Positions 10,441 through 20,982 of a DNA stretch of 64,000 bases are shown here, piece after piece (the stretch's first letter is position 1; each line of letters starts with the position of its first letter). Source of the stretch: Rheum nobile (lineage: Eukaryota > Streptophyta > Magnoliopsida > Caryophyllales > Polygonaceae). The notes below the pieces were generated by a model. That model had not been told where the DNA came from, ran no database searches, and worked only from the letters and a program-made list of their open reading frames with translations. The DNA lies in NCBI GenBank assembly GCA_027886185.1, contig WOAB01000103.1, positions 3,128,001 through 3,192,000 of the forward strand, read 5' to 3'. Position numbers and translations under genes: made by a program.

Positions 10441-10760
10441 AATAGAATTATGGGCCAGTATTATATTTAATCGGGCCGTAATATTTGGTGGTATTTGAAC
10501 TGCTTTTAGCCGTATTATAGGCCCATTACGTTTTCTGGATCATTCCCTAATAGGCCGAATAAGGAACCTAACCCGCATTAAGTTATTTGGGCTCGTTTCT
10601 GTGATGGCTTTATAGGCCCAATCAGAAGCATCAATATCCAGATGCTTCTGATTCGGAAACCCTACTACATTTGCCGTTTCTCAGACAAACTCCTCACTCT
10701 CTTCTCTGTTAAGCATCACTGTATTCACAAATTCCAGATCCATTGCTTCACCTTCTCTTC
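10441..10760 (+). promoter_or_regulatory. Promoter-like segment with site II and telo-box motifs
   Basis: Within about 230 bp there are several TGGGCC/GGCCCA words (10451, 10473, 10521, 10614) followed by an AAACCCTA box at 10668. Site II elements plus a telo-box are typical of plant housekeeping and ribosomal-protein gene promoters. A CT-rich 5'-UTR-like stretch follows on the plus strand. No coding gene follows before gypsy A begins. This may be a captured host promoter inside the Helitron. Confidence 0.4.
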
Positions 10761-10968
10761 CATGTCGATTTCTCTAAAAAAGGCCATCATTCGCCTTCTT
10801 CAACCTTCTCTTTTACATATCGCTCTCCTTCTCTGTCATGCCTAACCCCCGCATGCCGATTTCTCTAAAGAATTCCAAATACATGGCTTCACCTTCTCTG
10901 TAAAGTTTGAAGCTTAGAAATTATAGATCCATGGAGAATTCCAGATCCATGGCTTCACCTTCTCTGTT
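10726..10968 (+). repeat. Short direct repeats in CT-rich leader
   Basis: A ~29-bp unit containing AATTCCAGATCCATGG and CTTCACCTTCTCT occurs at about 10726, 10870 and 10939, and ATG(T/C)CGATTTCTCTAAA occurs at 10761 and 10854. The copies are imperfect. Confidence 0.6.
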
Positions 10969-11334
10969 GTCTTCAACCTTCTCCGAAATCCATTTCCAAC
11001 CTTCGCCCGATGCAAAAAATGGCCGATTATCTTTCTATATCTCAAAATCATGGCTAACCATCTCCATGCTTGGCCGTTTGTATAATACCCCTCAATTTCA
11101 GTAAGGGTATTTAGGTAATTTCCCAACCCTCGTTTCGTAAGCAAGATGCGTTCGGCGTATTCGGAGTTTCTGTAACGTCTTTGATTTCTGTAATAATCTT
11201 TTTGAACGTTGTAATATACGTTTAAATGCATTTGTGGGTCTTAGAGTATTTTTGAAAGGGTAATAAAAATACATTCTAACCCAAATCCGCGAGTGAACCA
11301 CGACCTGAGGCAAATGGCGCGTTCATGGCATTTC

Positions 11335-11825
11335 CGCGATCGCGGAAGAGTTTCCGCGATCGCGGAAACGTATTCGTCGTCTTCTTCCAGAAGCTCACGC
11401 GTTTCGCCGGTTTGGATGCCGCCGTTACGCCGGGGGGAGGCCGATCGATTCGTCTGGCCGGCGTTACTCTCCTTCTCACCATATAAATAGGACCTTCAAG
11501 CTCGGAGAATCTTCATCCAGCCCTCGATCGATCTCTCTCTCCCTCATTCGAGCCTCACCGGAGTTCGTGCGTCGTCGGAGCTGTTCGCCTAAGGTTTTAG
11601 GTGGTTATCAGTGGTGCTTTGGAGGTTTTGTGGTGGTAGAAGTCGAAACAAGCCTCGTCCGAGCCAGTCATCGCCGCCGGTGAGCCTCGATTCGTATTTT
11701 AGAGTCGCGTCTGGGGCAGTCCCGCGACCGCGGCTATGAACACCGCGATCGCGGCTCTGCCCAGAAATCCACGACCGCGGAAGTTCCAAACCGCGACCGC
11801 GGCTTGCTTTCGCAAGCGCGGTCGT
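11335..11825. repeat. CpG-rich palindrome clusters in gypsy A LTR
   Basis: Words such as CCGCGATCGCGG and CCGCGACCGCGG occur twice upstream and four or more times downstream of the TATA box. In the right LTR the same places (21238-21270, 21625-21765) carry partly decayed copies, and a 23-bp unit containing TTCGCAAGCGCGATCGTGG is repeated three times. Confidence 0.75.
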
Positions 11826-12726
11826 GGCTTGGAGGAGCCCGGTCCCGTCTTTGACCCTCGTTTCCTTTTGATTCTTTCATTCGTATACTTTATCCGTTCG
11901 TATCGAATCTAACTTAGGGTTCCGTCATCGTTTCGTTGTCGTCGTAGGAATCCGTAATCAGATTCCAGTTTTCCAGATACCCGGAACCCGACAACTACGT
12001 TCGTCTCGATTAAGGCAAGTGGCAGTTTGCTCTTGCTTATCATTCCATGTTTCCGTTAATTATCAATTATTTTAATTGTTAATTAAATTGGGATGAAATG
12101 TTGTTTTTGTTTGGGAACCGATTTTATAAATGTGTGAGTAAAATGTGATATTATAATAGGTTGTATATATTGCTAGAAACAACGCTATTATATCTGTTAT
12201 TACCATGATGGTATTGGTGTGGATTATTGTGTGGTTTTAACTGTATAGTTAAAACGAGTATTCGTAGAAACGCTATGTACCTTGCGAGGTCTAGTCGTTT
12301 CTTTATAACTGGTATTAGGAGGATTTTGCCGTAGTACTTTCCCTGGTCATGACTGTACCCTTACTCAGGGTAGGTGCACATAGCTGGTGCCGACAATCGG
12401 GATTTATTCCCCAAGATATCTCTCGTGATGAGATGATATTCCTTAAAAGCTTCAACATAAATATGCGTTTTGGAATTAAATAAGATAAGTGCGATTATGC
12501 ACATAATTAATGAACCTTCAGGCGAGAAGTACAACTTGGAACCCGCTTGGACTTCGGTTAGAGTAAGTCCTCCTTCCAATCTGAATTCGCATTACGCGGT
12601 GAGGTTGGTCGTGGACCCAAATGATCAAGTCATTTTAAACGCTTGTGTGAAACTATAACGTTCACAAACACTTGTCATACTTTCCGATAAGACTCAATCT
12701 TTTGAAGTCTTCTCTTCATACGTTTC

Positions 12727-13853
12727 TGACAGGCTTAAAGTCGTATGCCTAATCAAAGAAATCCTAAAGTACCTACTAAAGAGTATAGCAAGCAAGTCAG
12801 GGTCGAACCCAAGGGAATCAGGTTATCAATTCTTGTGTTTTTCAAGTCACCAACTAGGAACTGGGGGGGGGGGGGTTGTATGATTTTCGAACCAAGTAAT
12901 TAAAGCAAAGCAAAGCAAACAAATTCACAGGCAAAGGTTGTGAATATGATGGGAAAGAGCGCTACACCTGACAAAGATCCACACAATAAGAGATATGGTT
13001 GATCACTGAATTCTATTAGTCTCAAGTTCTTATCTTTCGTATAGTTTTCCTTATCTCGATCTTAGGTAACTATTAGTTCTACCAGCCCTAATAGTACTTA
13101 TTACCAAATCAAATCCGAAAACCTTCAAGACTCAATAAAGCAATAGCATTCAACCAAGGATTCAACAAGATACATGCAATAGAAACAACCCGTTACTATA
13201 ACATGCAATTAACTCTCTCTCACGATGAACACTCGCAACCCGCTTATGTAAATCGTGTTTGCTACTAGATATGCAACCCGAACCCGGAATCACAAATCCT
13301 AGCAATTAGGAAGATATCAATAGACCTAGGTAGCTACTTTAGATAAATCAACATAAACCAATAAACATTCAAGCACAAGAGAATTAATCCAACTAGATAG
13401 GAAATTGAACAAGAGTAGAAAACTCACAACCAATCAATTGAAGGCTTCAAAATGTCAAGTGCAACAATGGAAGTTTAGTTCTCCATAGGGTTTTTGAGAG
13501 AGAAACTAAGAAAGGTGGCAAAATAAAAGGTCCTAAATAAAATCTTAGAAAGAACCTTAAATACTAGGGCTAATAATTCAGAAATAAAGAAAAAGAAATA
13601 ACAAACTTGGAAACAAAGTTTCAGAAATAAAATAAAAAGGAAATAGAAATTCCGGAAATAAAGAGAACGAACCAATTGAATTCAACACACTGTCCTTCTA
13701 CTCTTCAATGCACTTCAAACCTCTGTAAATCCCATGATTTCTTCACTTCTAGTCTTCTCTTCCGGATTACAGAATTACCATCAAATCATATCCAAACATC
13801 ACCTAAATCATGCTAATAACCACTAGATACGCCATACAATATATCGCATATCA
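12727..13853. mobile_element. Solo LTR nested in gypsy A 5' LTR
   Basis: The 1127-bp insert starts TGACAGGC and ends CATATCA. It is flanked by the perfect 5-bp repeat GTTTC (12722-12726 and 13854-13858), and the flanking sequence joins without a gap when compared with the right LTR at about 22664. It contains GTCGAACCCAAGGGAA near 12810 and a G13 run at 12863-12875. No primer-binding site, polypurine tract or TE coding motif is seen, so a solo LTR left by recombination is the best reading; strand is unknown. The lysine-poor, phenylalanine-rich minus-strand frame inside it has no known domain. Confidence 0.85.
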
Positions 13854-14441
13854 GTTTCCCTTAAGACTCACTCTTTTGGAGTCTTCTCTTGTTCATATCT
13901 TTTCGTATGTTTCCGTAGAAGTGTTGAGGTTCACTGTCGTCATCGGTTATTATTCGAGAAACGACAGGTGTAACCTAATACGACTACTTAGAACCTTTTC
14001 TATTTTACCCTTGCATAGTCTTTCATTAGACTAACCAACCAGTTATTTTTCCTTTGCATGGTTGGCTGGTGTCATCCGTCTCATACGGCACATCATGTAA
14101 ACAACCCTTCCCATGAAGGCCAGATTACGACGTTGAGGGCAGATGGAGGTTTAAAGAGTTTTTCTCAAGGTTGAAGATCCTAGGCGTGAGATTGCTCCGA
14201 TCAAGACCCTTAGTGAATTTTATTTAATTTAAAGACTTTCGCTGTATTGAAATAATTATGTATTTGGCATCATCAGATGTAACACCCGTGACTTGGTTTG
14301 AATAAATTTTATGATATTTAAAATAATTGGTGTTGTTTTATGGTTATTATAAAATGGTTAAGCCTTGGGTGACTTCAGATGTGTAATCTGAGGTCACTGG
14401 CGGTAATACTTTCAAGGAAATATTTGGGGGTGTTACAGATT

Positions 14442-14454
14442 TGGTATCAGAGCC
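14442..14454 (+). promoter_or_regulatory. Primer-binding site, gypsy A
   Basis: TGGTATCAGAGCC lies four bases past the LTR end and is the complement of the 3' end of plant initiator-Met tRNA. Confidence 0.9.
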
Positions 14455-14751
14455 GAAAGTTTTAAAACGAGGTGGGTTTTCGAATCATTTTACCTAAAAC
14501 AAAAATTTTATGAACCATTTACCCGCTCGTGTTATGAAAAGTTGTTGGTTAAATCCAAACAGTTGAAAAATTCTGAATAGAATCATACTTAAGTAAAATG
14601 TGTCGTTTTCAAATCTCTGTCATTCAAGTCGTGCCTTCTTTCCAGTCTGATATAGTAAGTTCGCTTCTATATTTAGAAAGACTAATCTTTTCTCGTCGCC
14701 TCGCAGGATATAGGGGCTTTCGTATCTCAACTTAGGAACAAGAAGGAAGCC

Positions 14752-15900
14752 GAGGTGGTTCCACCATCTCCAGTGAGGCTTGATGTTCCGATTCCCCCTC
14801 AGTGCTTCGAGGTTGGGGAGCCAAGTTGTCCACCCGAGGAGGTGAAGACCGTACTCGAGGAGTCGGTAGTGTTGGTGTCCGACCGGGCAAGGGTTCCTGA
14901 GGTAGAGCCCGAAGCAGACCCGAGGGAGGACACAAAAGAGGAGGAAGAGCCGGCGGAGTACCATGGAGGGTACTACGATGACGACTTCAAGGTGGAGGAG
15001 GATCCTGAGGAAGATCCCGAGGAGGATCCAGAATAGGATCCAGAGGAAGATCCGGAAGAAGAAGAAGATCCGGAGGAAGAGGACCCTAAAGAGGACCTCG
15101 AGGTGTACGGCTATGAGTCAGATGGCCTAGAACACTTGCTGGTGGACAGTGAGGACCCGAGGATGCAGTTCATTTTCCCGAGTCCGGAGTTGCCACCTGA
15201 TGAGGAGTACACGCCATTGTCCCCTGCCGCGTGGGAGGCGCTTGGGATTTCAGGTATTGGCAGGAGGAGGTACGGGCCGCTGGATACACCAGAGGACCCG
15301 CAGTTTATCCCTACTCCGAGGAGGCCAATGGTGAGCTCTGCTTCTCGGCATGCGCTTCACCAGAGTGGGAGGGTCTCCTTCGAGGCTCGTCGCCAGGTGG
15401 AGGAGATGACTGAGCGTGCTCGTATGAGGGCAAGGCCTTGGGAGTCGATGGGTGCCCCGAGAGTGGTTCCAACCCAACCGGCCAGGCCGAGGCCCCGAGT
15501 GCTTGAGGAGCGCATGAAGGAGTGGGTGACTGCCTTGTATGATATGGAGGAGAGGACTTACGAGGCTGAAATCGGTCTCTCCCGTATTCTTGAGGACGTC
15601 CGCGAGCTCTAGGAGTACATCCGTCAGGCGAAGTTGCTACTCAACCCTCAATATGAGGTGAACAGGGCAGACTTCCAACCAGGGTTTCTCGAGGAGTTTT
15701 TCTACCCACCAGGACCAGATGAGGGACAGCGCGTTCCTGTGTCTAGAGAAGGACCGAGGATACCGAGACCTAGGGATGAGCCATGTGCTCCTAGCCCTAG
15801 TAGGTCAAGAAGTCCGACACCAGGACCCGAGGGTGATCGACCTCCGAAGAGGAGATGTCAGAGGTCCACTGGGTATAGGAAGCTCTTCATGGCACCGTGA
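14752..15900 (+). pseudogene. Extra pre-gag ORF of gypsy A (acidic, proline-rich)
   Basis: One frame runs for about 380 codons between the primer-binding site and gag, broken only by TAG codons at 15034-15036 and 15610-15612, and ends at 15898-15900. It starts with a proline-rich part, continues through an acidic tract of EDPEED-type repeats (about 14990-15090), then a mixed middle part (YESDGLEHLL; ERARMRARPWESMG), and ends in a basic serine/arginine/proline tail with PPKRRCQR, which could be a nuclear localisation signal. Element B has the same upstream context (EAEVVSPSPVRLD near 36183) and a preserved ATG at about 36104, but the rest is deleted there. In A the matching ATG reads ATA and the frame is shifted. 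The protein family is unknown to me; it is not gag. Confidence 0.6.
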
Positions 15901-16138
15901 ACAAGGCGGTGATGGGCCGTAGTGATTCTTTTTTTTAGTTGTTTTGCTCGTTTGTTTAGAGTTGTAGCCTCCTAACAGGTTTGTTTGTCGCTTAGGAGGG
16001 CTTTCTTGTAAAAACTTATCGAACTCAGTTTCAGTTCATTGCATCAATAAAAAGTTTACTAGTTGATCTATTCCGAGTCTATTCTAGGCGTTGTGCATTT
16101 TAATAATGTGATATTAATGTTATGAAATCCTTGGGAAA
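15901..16138 (+). other. Spacer between extra ORF and gag
   Basis: The segment is AT-rich and has no coding motif. The sequence before gag is shared with element B (about 36290-36370). Confidence 0.5.
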
Positions 16139-16153
16139 TTGATCGGTAAACAG

Positions 16154-17348
16154 ATGGTGAACACGAGCAACACTATCCGTGCTGGTGCGGGGCCGAGCAA
16201 CAACCCTAGGCTAAACTTGAGGAGTGCCACAAATCAAGGGGATGAGAACGAGTCGGTTTCTCACAACAACCCCAAGGGTAGTGGCCAAGTACCGGCCAAT
16301 CCTCAAGTGTTGTTTGACGCCGCGGCTATTGAAGCTATTCGGGGGATCGTTATGCAAGCGGTCACCGATATTATGCAGCCAATTGCACCACAGGCACAAG
16401 GTGTGCCGGTTCCTCAGGTGGTCCCTGGATTAGAGGAGCCAGTTATTCATGCGCTAAGAGAAGATGCCGTCAGGAATAGAGGAAACTATGGTCGGGCATT
16501 GAAGGCCATTAGCTCTATGAGGCCTGACTGCTATGATGGCAAGGGAGAACTAGTCAAAGTGGCATATTGGTTCTCGCACATGGAGAGGTTGTTTAGAAAC
16601 GTCGAGTGCACTGAAGCTGAAAAGGTGAATATTGCTTCCCTTCAACTGAAGGAGGTGGCTAGCGAATGGTGGGAAAGTACTGGGCTAGTTGATCATACTG
16701 GTTTGAACTGGGGAATGTTTAAGACGAAGATGACCGACCGTTTCTTTTCCCGTGCTATAAAGGAGGAGAAACACAAGGAGTTCCTATATCCGGAGACGGA
16801 TGGATTGAAAGTGACTGAGCTTGCGGCCAAGTTCAATCACCTATTGCAGTATGCTGGTTCGGAGGTATCCAGTGAGGAGCAAAAGATCTGGCATTTCCAG
16901 GAGTGGATGAACCCAGATATCAAGCCACTGATGGTGCGCACGGATGCTCCACTCTGGAGCAGTACGTGGATGCCGCCTATAAGTTGGAGGTAACTCTGGA
17001 GGAGTCGGCGAAGAAGGGCAATCGCCAGAGACTGGCGCAGAGCCAGCCTTAGGCAAGTGGGTTCAAGCGACCCGCGCCACCGTCGAATTTTGCCAATTTT
17101 GGCCGGGCCAGAACGGAGGCAACTCAAGCAGGGTCCACTCACGCTCGGGTCAGGGCAAGAATCCGATCCAATGTTACAATTGTGGCACGCCGGGGCACAA
17201 GAGCAATGAGTGCCCAAAGGATAGGAAGACATGTTTTGCCTGCGGGAAGGAGGGGCACTTGTAGACGTTTTGTCCGCAAAGGAGACAGAAGGGAGCTGAG
17301 TCACAGCAAGGGTATGTTAGTCATAACAACCGACCCCGATTCAGACCA
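16154..17348 (+). pseudogene. Gypsy A gag remnant
   Basis: The start chosen is the ATG of MVNTSNT, matching element B. The retrotransposon gag core is clear (VAYWFSHMERLFRNVECTEA; LKEVASEWWESTG). Near 16940 the frame shifts relative to B, giving a premature stop at 16991-16993. The region then continues through TAG codons that replace CAG (about 17050 and 17263) to two CCHC knuckles, CYNCGTPGHKSNEC and CFACGKEGHL with a stop before its last cysteine (17175-17272). Gag would form the virus-like particle and bind RNA. This copy cannot make the full protein. Confidence 0.9.
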
Positions 17349-20300
17349 ATGGAGGCTCCTAGCCCTTCAACGCAGACAACGGCCCAAAACAAGGGAAAGG
17401 CCCCAGCTGCTTCTGGAGGTCAAGGTCAGCGGCTCTACGAGATGCGTGAGGCTGACGAGCTGAATACTCCGATTGTTCAAGGTACTATATACCTCCATTC
17501 TACATCTGTGTGTATATTGTTTGATTTGGGTGCCACACATTCGTTCATTTCGGAGAATTGCATGAGTAAGCTAGGCTTAGTGTGCAATGAGGCTTGCGAG
17601 CCATTTGTGGTAAATCTTCCCAATAGTGAACAGTTAGTAGGGACCAAACGTCTGTCTGAATTTTCGATTACTATTCAAGGTCTGAAATTCGAAGCGGATT
17701 TGATTTGCATAGCCATGGCTCTATACGACATTATTCTCGGGATGGATTGGCTAACGCATCATGGGGCGGTAATCGATTTTAGCTCAAGGATTGTGACAGT
17801 TTCATCTAGGGGCTAGTTTGTATGCAAGTTCAAGGGTCGTAATGACGCGGACAACGGGAAGCTCATCAATGCGATGGCTGTGTGTAAGCTACTTCGACAA
17901 GGTTGTGTCGGGTACCTGTGCTATCTGGATAAGCCCAAGAGGGATGAGACTTCAGTTCTTGATATTCCTGTCATACGAGAGTATCCAGACATTTTTTCGG
18001 AGGAGATTCCCGGTTTACCCCCATATCGTGACGTGGAGTTCACTATTGATCTCGAGCCTGGTACCGCGCCGATTTCTAAACCACCGTACCAGATGGCTCC
18101 TGCGGAAATGCAAGAGTTGAAGAAGCAACTCGAGGACCTTTTTGAGAAAGGGTATATAAGGCCGAGTGCATCACCTTGGGGCACTCCGGTCTTATTTGTC
18201 AAGAAGAAGGATGGTTTGTTCCGACTTTGTATCGACTACCGAGAGTTGAACAAAGTCACGATCAAGAATAAGTATCCATTGCCTAGAATTGATGATCTGT
18301 TGGATCAACTACAGGGAGCAAAAGTCTTTTCCAAGATTGATCTGAGATCTGGTTACCATCAACTCAGGATTCGTGAGGAAGATATTTTGATGACTGCTTT
18401 TTGGACGAGGTATGGGCACTACGAGTTCGTAGTCATGCCATTTGGGCTTACTAATGCTCCGACAGTTTTCATGGATCTGATGTATCGATGTTTCCACCAG
18501 TACCTGGATAAGTTTGTGGTGGTATTCATCGACGATATTCTGATATATTCCCCGAGTGAGGAGGCTCACGAGGAACATCTTCGTATCACCTTGTCTGTCC
18601 TTAGACAAAATCAGCTTTATGCGAAGTTGTCTAAGTGTGATTTCTGGATCAAAGAAGTGGATTTCTTAGGCCATGTGATTAATGAGGATGGGGTTATGGT
18701 CGACCCCCAGAAGATTGAAGCGGTAGCCAACTGGAAGCGACCTCAGAATGTGAAGGAGGTGCGCAGTTTCTTGGGACTTGTGGGATATAACAGACGGTTC
18801 GTGGAGGGATTTTCTAAGATCGCTCTACCAATGACCGGGTTGATCCGCAAGCTCCATAAGAAGTTTATATGGGACGACAAGTGCGAGGCCAGTTTTCAAA
18901 AGTTGAAGAAGTGCCTGACATTCGCACCAGTTTTGGCGCTACCAGAGAGAACTGATGGTTATGTGGTCTATAGTGACGCTTCAAAGCATGGGTTAGGATG
19001 TGTACTGATGTAGAAAGGAAAGGTTATTACGTACGCATCTCGGCAGTTAAAAACCTATGAGGCAAACTATCTGACGCATGATATGGAGTTAGCGGTTATG
19101 GTTTTCGCGTTGAAGATTTGGAGGCACTATCTCTATGGTGTTAGGTGCCAAGTCTTCACCGATCATAAGAGTCTCAAGTATATGTTCACTCAGAAGGAGT
19201 TGAATATGAGACAACGTCGCTGGTTAGAGATACTCAAAGACTACGACATCGAATTGTTGTATCATCTGGGCAAGGCTAACATAGTAGCCGATGCATTGAG
19301 CCGGAAGACGCCATACGAGACTGTAGTAGCTCTACTCACTGCTCAAACCAAGCTAAGCCAAGGATTGTGCGAGATTGACGTCTTGTACGATCAGCGTCGA
19401 GGATGCCTGAGTATATTGGAGATCCAGGCTACGCTACTTGATCAGATCAAGGAGAGGTAGGTTGATGATGTGGTCTTGGTAAAGTTAAGCAGTGAAGTGA
19501 TGGACGGGAAAGCTCCCGAATTCGTGGTTCAGGAGGATGGATCACTCTGGTTTCAGGACCGGATTTGCGTGCCTGACATGGATGGCCTTCGCCAGTTGGT
19601 GATGAAGGAGGCCCATGCGTCAGCTTATTCTGTACATCCAGGATCTAGCAAGATGTACAAAGACCTTAGAAAGAAATTCTGGTGGCCCAATATAAAGTGG
19701 GACGTAGAAGAATTTGTGGCGAAATGCTTGACTTGTCAGAAGGTCAAGATAGAACACCGTAGACCAGGTGGTGAATTGCTACCTCTCCCAATGCTAGAAT
19801 GGAAGTGGGAGGATATTGCTATGGACTTCATCACGGGGTTGCCGAAGACTCAGAGTCAGAAAGATGCTATATGGGTGATCATTGACAGGCTCACGAAAAG
19901 TGCTCATTTCATGGCTATCGAGTCAACATGGGGAACCCAGAAGCTATCAGAAGTGTTCCTACACGAAATTGTCCGTTTGCATGGTACACCAAAAACCATT
20001 GTATCGGATCGTGACGGACGATTCATGTTGAGATTCTGGAAAGAACTCCACAAGGCTATGTGAACTGAGTTGAGGTTTAGTACTGCGTTTCATCCTCAGA
20101 CGGATGAACAGTCTGAGAGGACCATCCAGACACTGGAAGATATGCTAAGAGCTTGCGTACTAGATCGTTCGACCAGCTGGGAGAACAACTTAAGTCTGAT
20201 TGAGTTCACGTACAATAATAGCTGGTATTCTACCATTAAGATGGCTCCATTCGAGGCTTTGTACCGTCGGAAGTGCAGATCTCCAATTTGTTGGGATGAG

Positions 20301-20873
20301 AATGCCGACAAGGTTCTGCTCGGACCGGATTTAGTCGAAAGGACTGCCTCAGACATTGCTTTGATCAGACAAAGGATGCTGACAGCTTAGAGTCAACAGA
20401 AGTCTTACGCAGATCTGAAGCATAGGAATGTCGAGTTTGAGGTTGGTGACAAGGTGTTTGTCAGGGTGTCGCCATCTAAGGGTGTGTTCAGTTTCAGCAA
20501 GCGTGGGAAGCTTAACCCTTGCTACGTGGGACCGTTTGAGATCCTTGACATAGTGGGATCTCTAGCGTATCGTTTAGCATTGCCGCCGTCGGCGCATCCA
20601 GTGCATAACGTGTTCCACGTGTCCTTGCTGAGAAAGTACGTGCCAGATGTATCTCATGTGCTGATTTATATAGACATCGAGATTCAGGCGAATGGTACCT
20701 ACGAAGAGATACTTGTGCGTATTCTTGAACGCCGCGAGAAGCACTTGCGGAACAAGGTGGTACCATTGGTACGGATTCTCTGGTCCAAGTCTGGATCTGA
20801 GGAGGTTACTTGGAAAACTTGGGAGACTGAGGCTGATATGCTTAGTCGTTTTCCCGATCTGTTTTCGGCCTAG
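17349..20873 (+). pseudogene. Gypsy A pol: protease, RT, RNase H, integrase, chromodomain
   Basis: A single frame spans 3.5 kb and is broken by stops at 17814, 19011, 19458, 20061 and 20388. The protease motif reads LFDLGATHSF, with the usual DSG serine replaced by leucine. Reverse transcriptase keeps its blocks (PYQMAPAEMQELKKQL, SPWGTPVLFVKKKDG, FSKIDLRSGYHQ) and the catalytic FIDDIL at 18525-18542. RNase H has VYSDASKHGLGCVL and VFTDHKSLKY. Integrase has the zinc-finger HASAYSVH...CLTCQ and DFITGLPK, VSDRDGRF. The C-terminus (ILERREKHLRNKVVPLVRIL ... WETEADMLSRFPDLF) matches the chromodomain of the Tekay group. At least three stops are TAG where CAG is expected. Confidence 0.93.
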
Positions 20874-20982
20874 TTTCGGGGTTGAAACCTTTTTAAGGGG
20901 GCGGTGATGTAATGTCCCTCATTTTTGAGCTATTTTTTTGGCCAAGTTTCAGGGTCGAAACTTCTTTTTAAGGGGGTGGTGA
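20868..20982 (+). repeat. Duplicated polypurine tract and LTR start
   Basis: The segment GGCC(T/A)AGTTTC...TTTTTAAGGGGG(C/T)GGTGATGTAAT occurs twice with a 75-bp period. The second copy runs into the true right LTR at 20983. The first copy (TGTAATGTCCCTC at 20908) therefore is a false polypurine tract/LTR junction. Confidence 0.85.

Larger units (their letters stand above)
11089..14437 (+). repeat. Gypsy A 5' LTR (interrupted)
   Basis: The LTR ends GGGGGTGTTACA at 14437. Without the 1127-bp solo LTR inside it (12727-13853) and one copy of its 5-bp duplication it would be about 2.2 kb. A TATA box (TATAAATA, 11482-11489) lies between two clusters of CCGCGATCGCGG-like palindromes (11335-11370 and 11728-11825). 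Open frames within this LTR are not supported as genes. Confidence 0.9.

Noticed and set aside
11276..11789. Frames of 65-72 codons in the gypsy A LTR
   Set aside because: They arise from the GC-rich palindrome clusters and recur in the other LTR with frame changes.
15149..15922. Alternative frames overlapping the extra pre-gag ORF
   Set aside because: They are arginine/tryptophan-rich shadows; only the frame with the acidic repeats is consistent over 1.1 kb.
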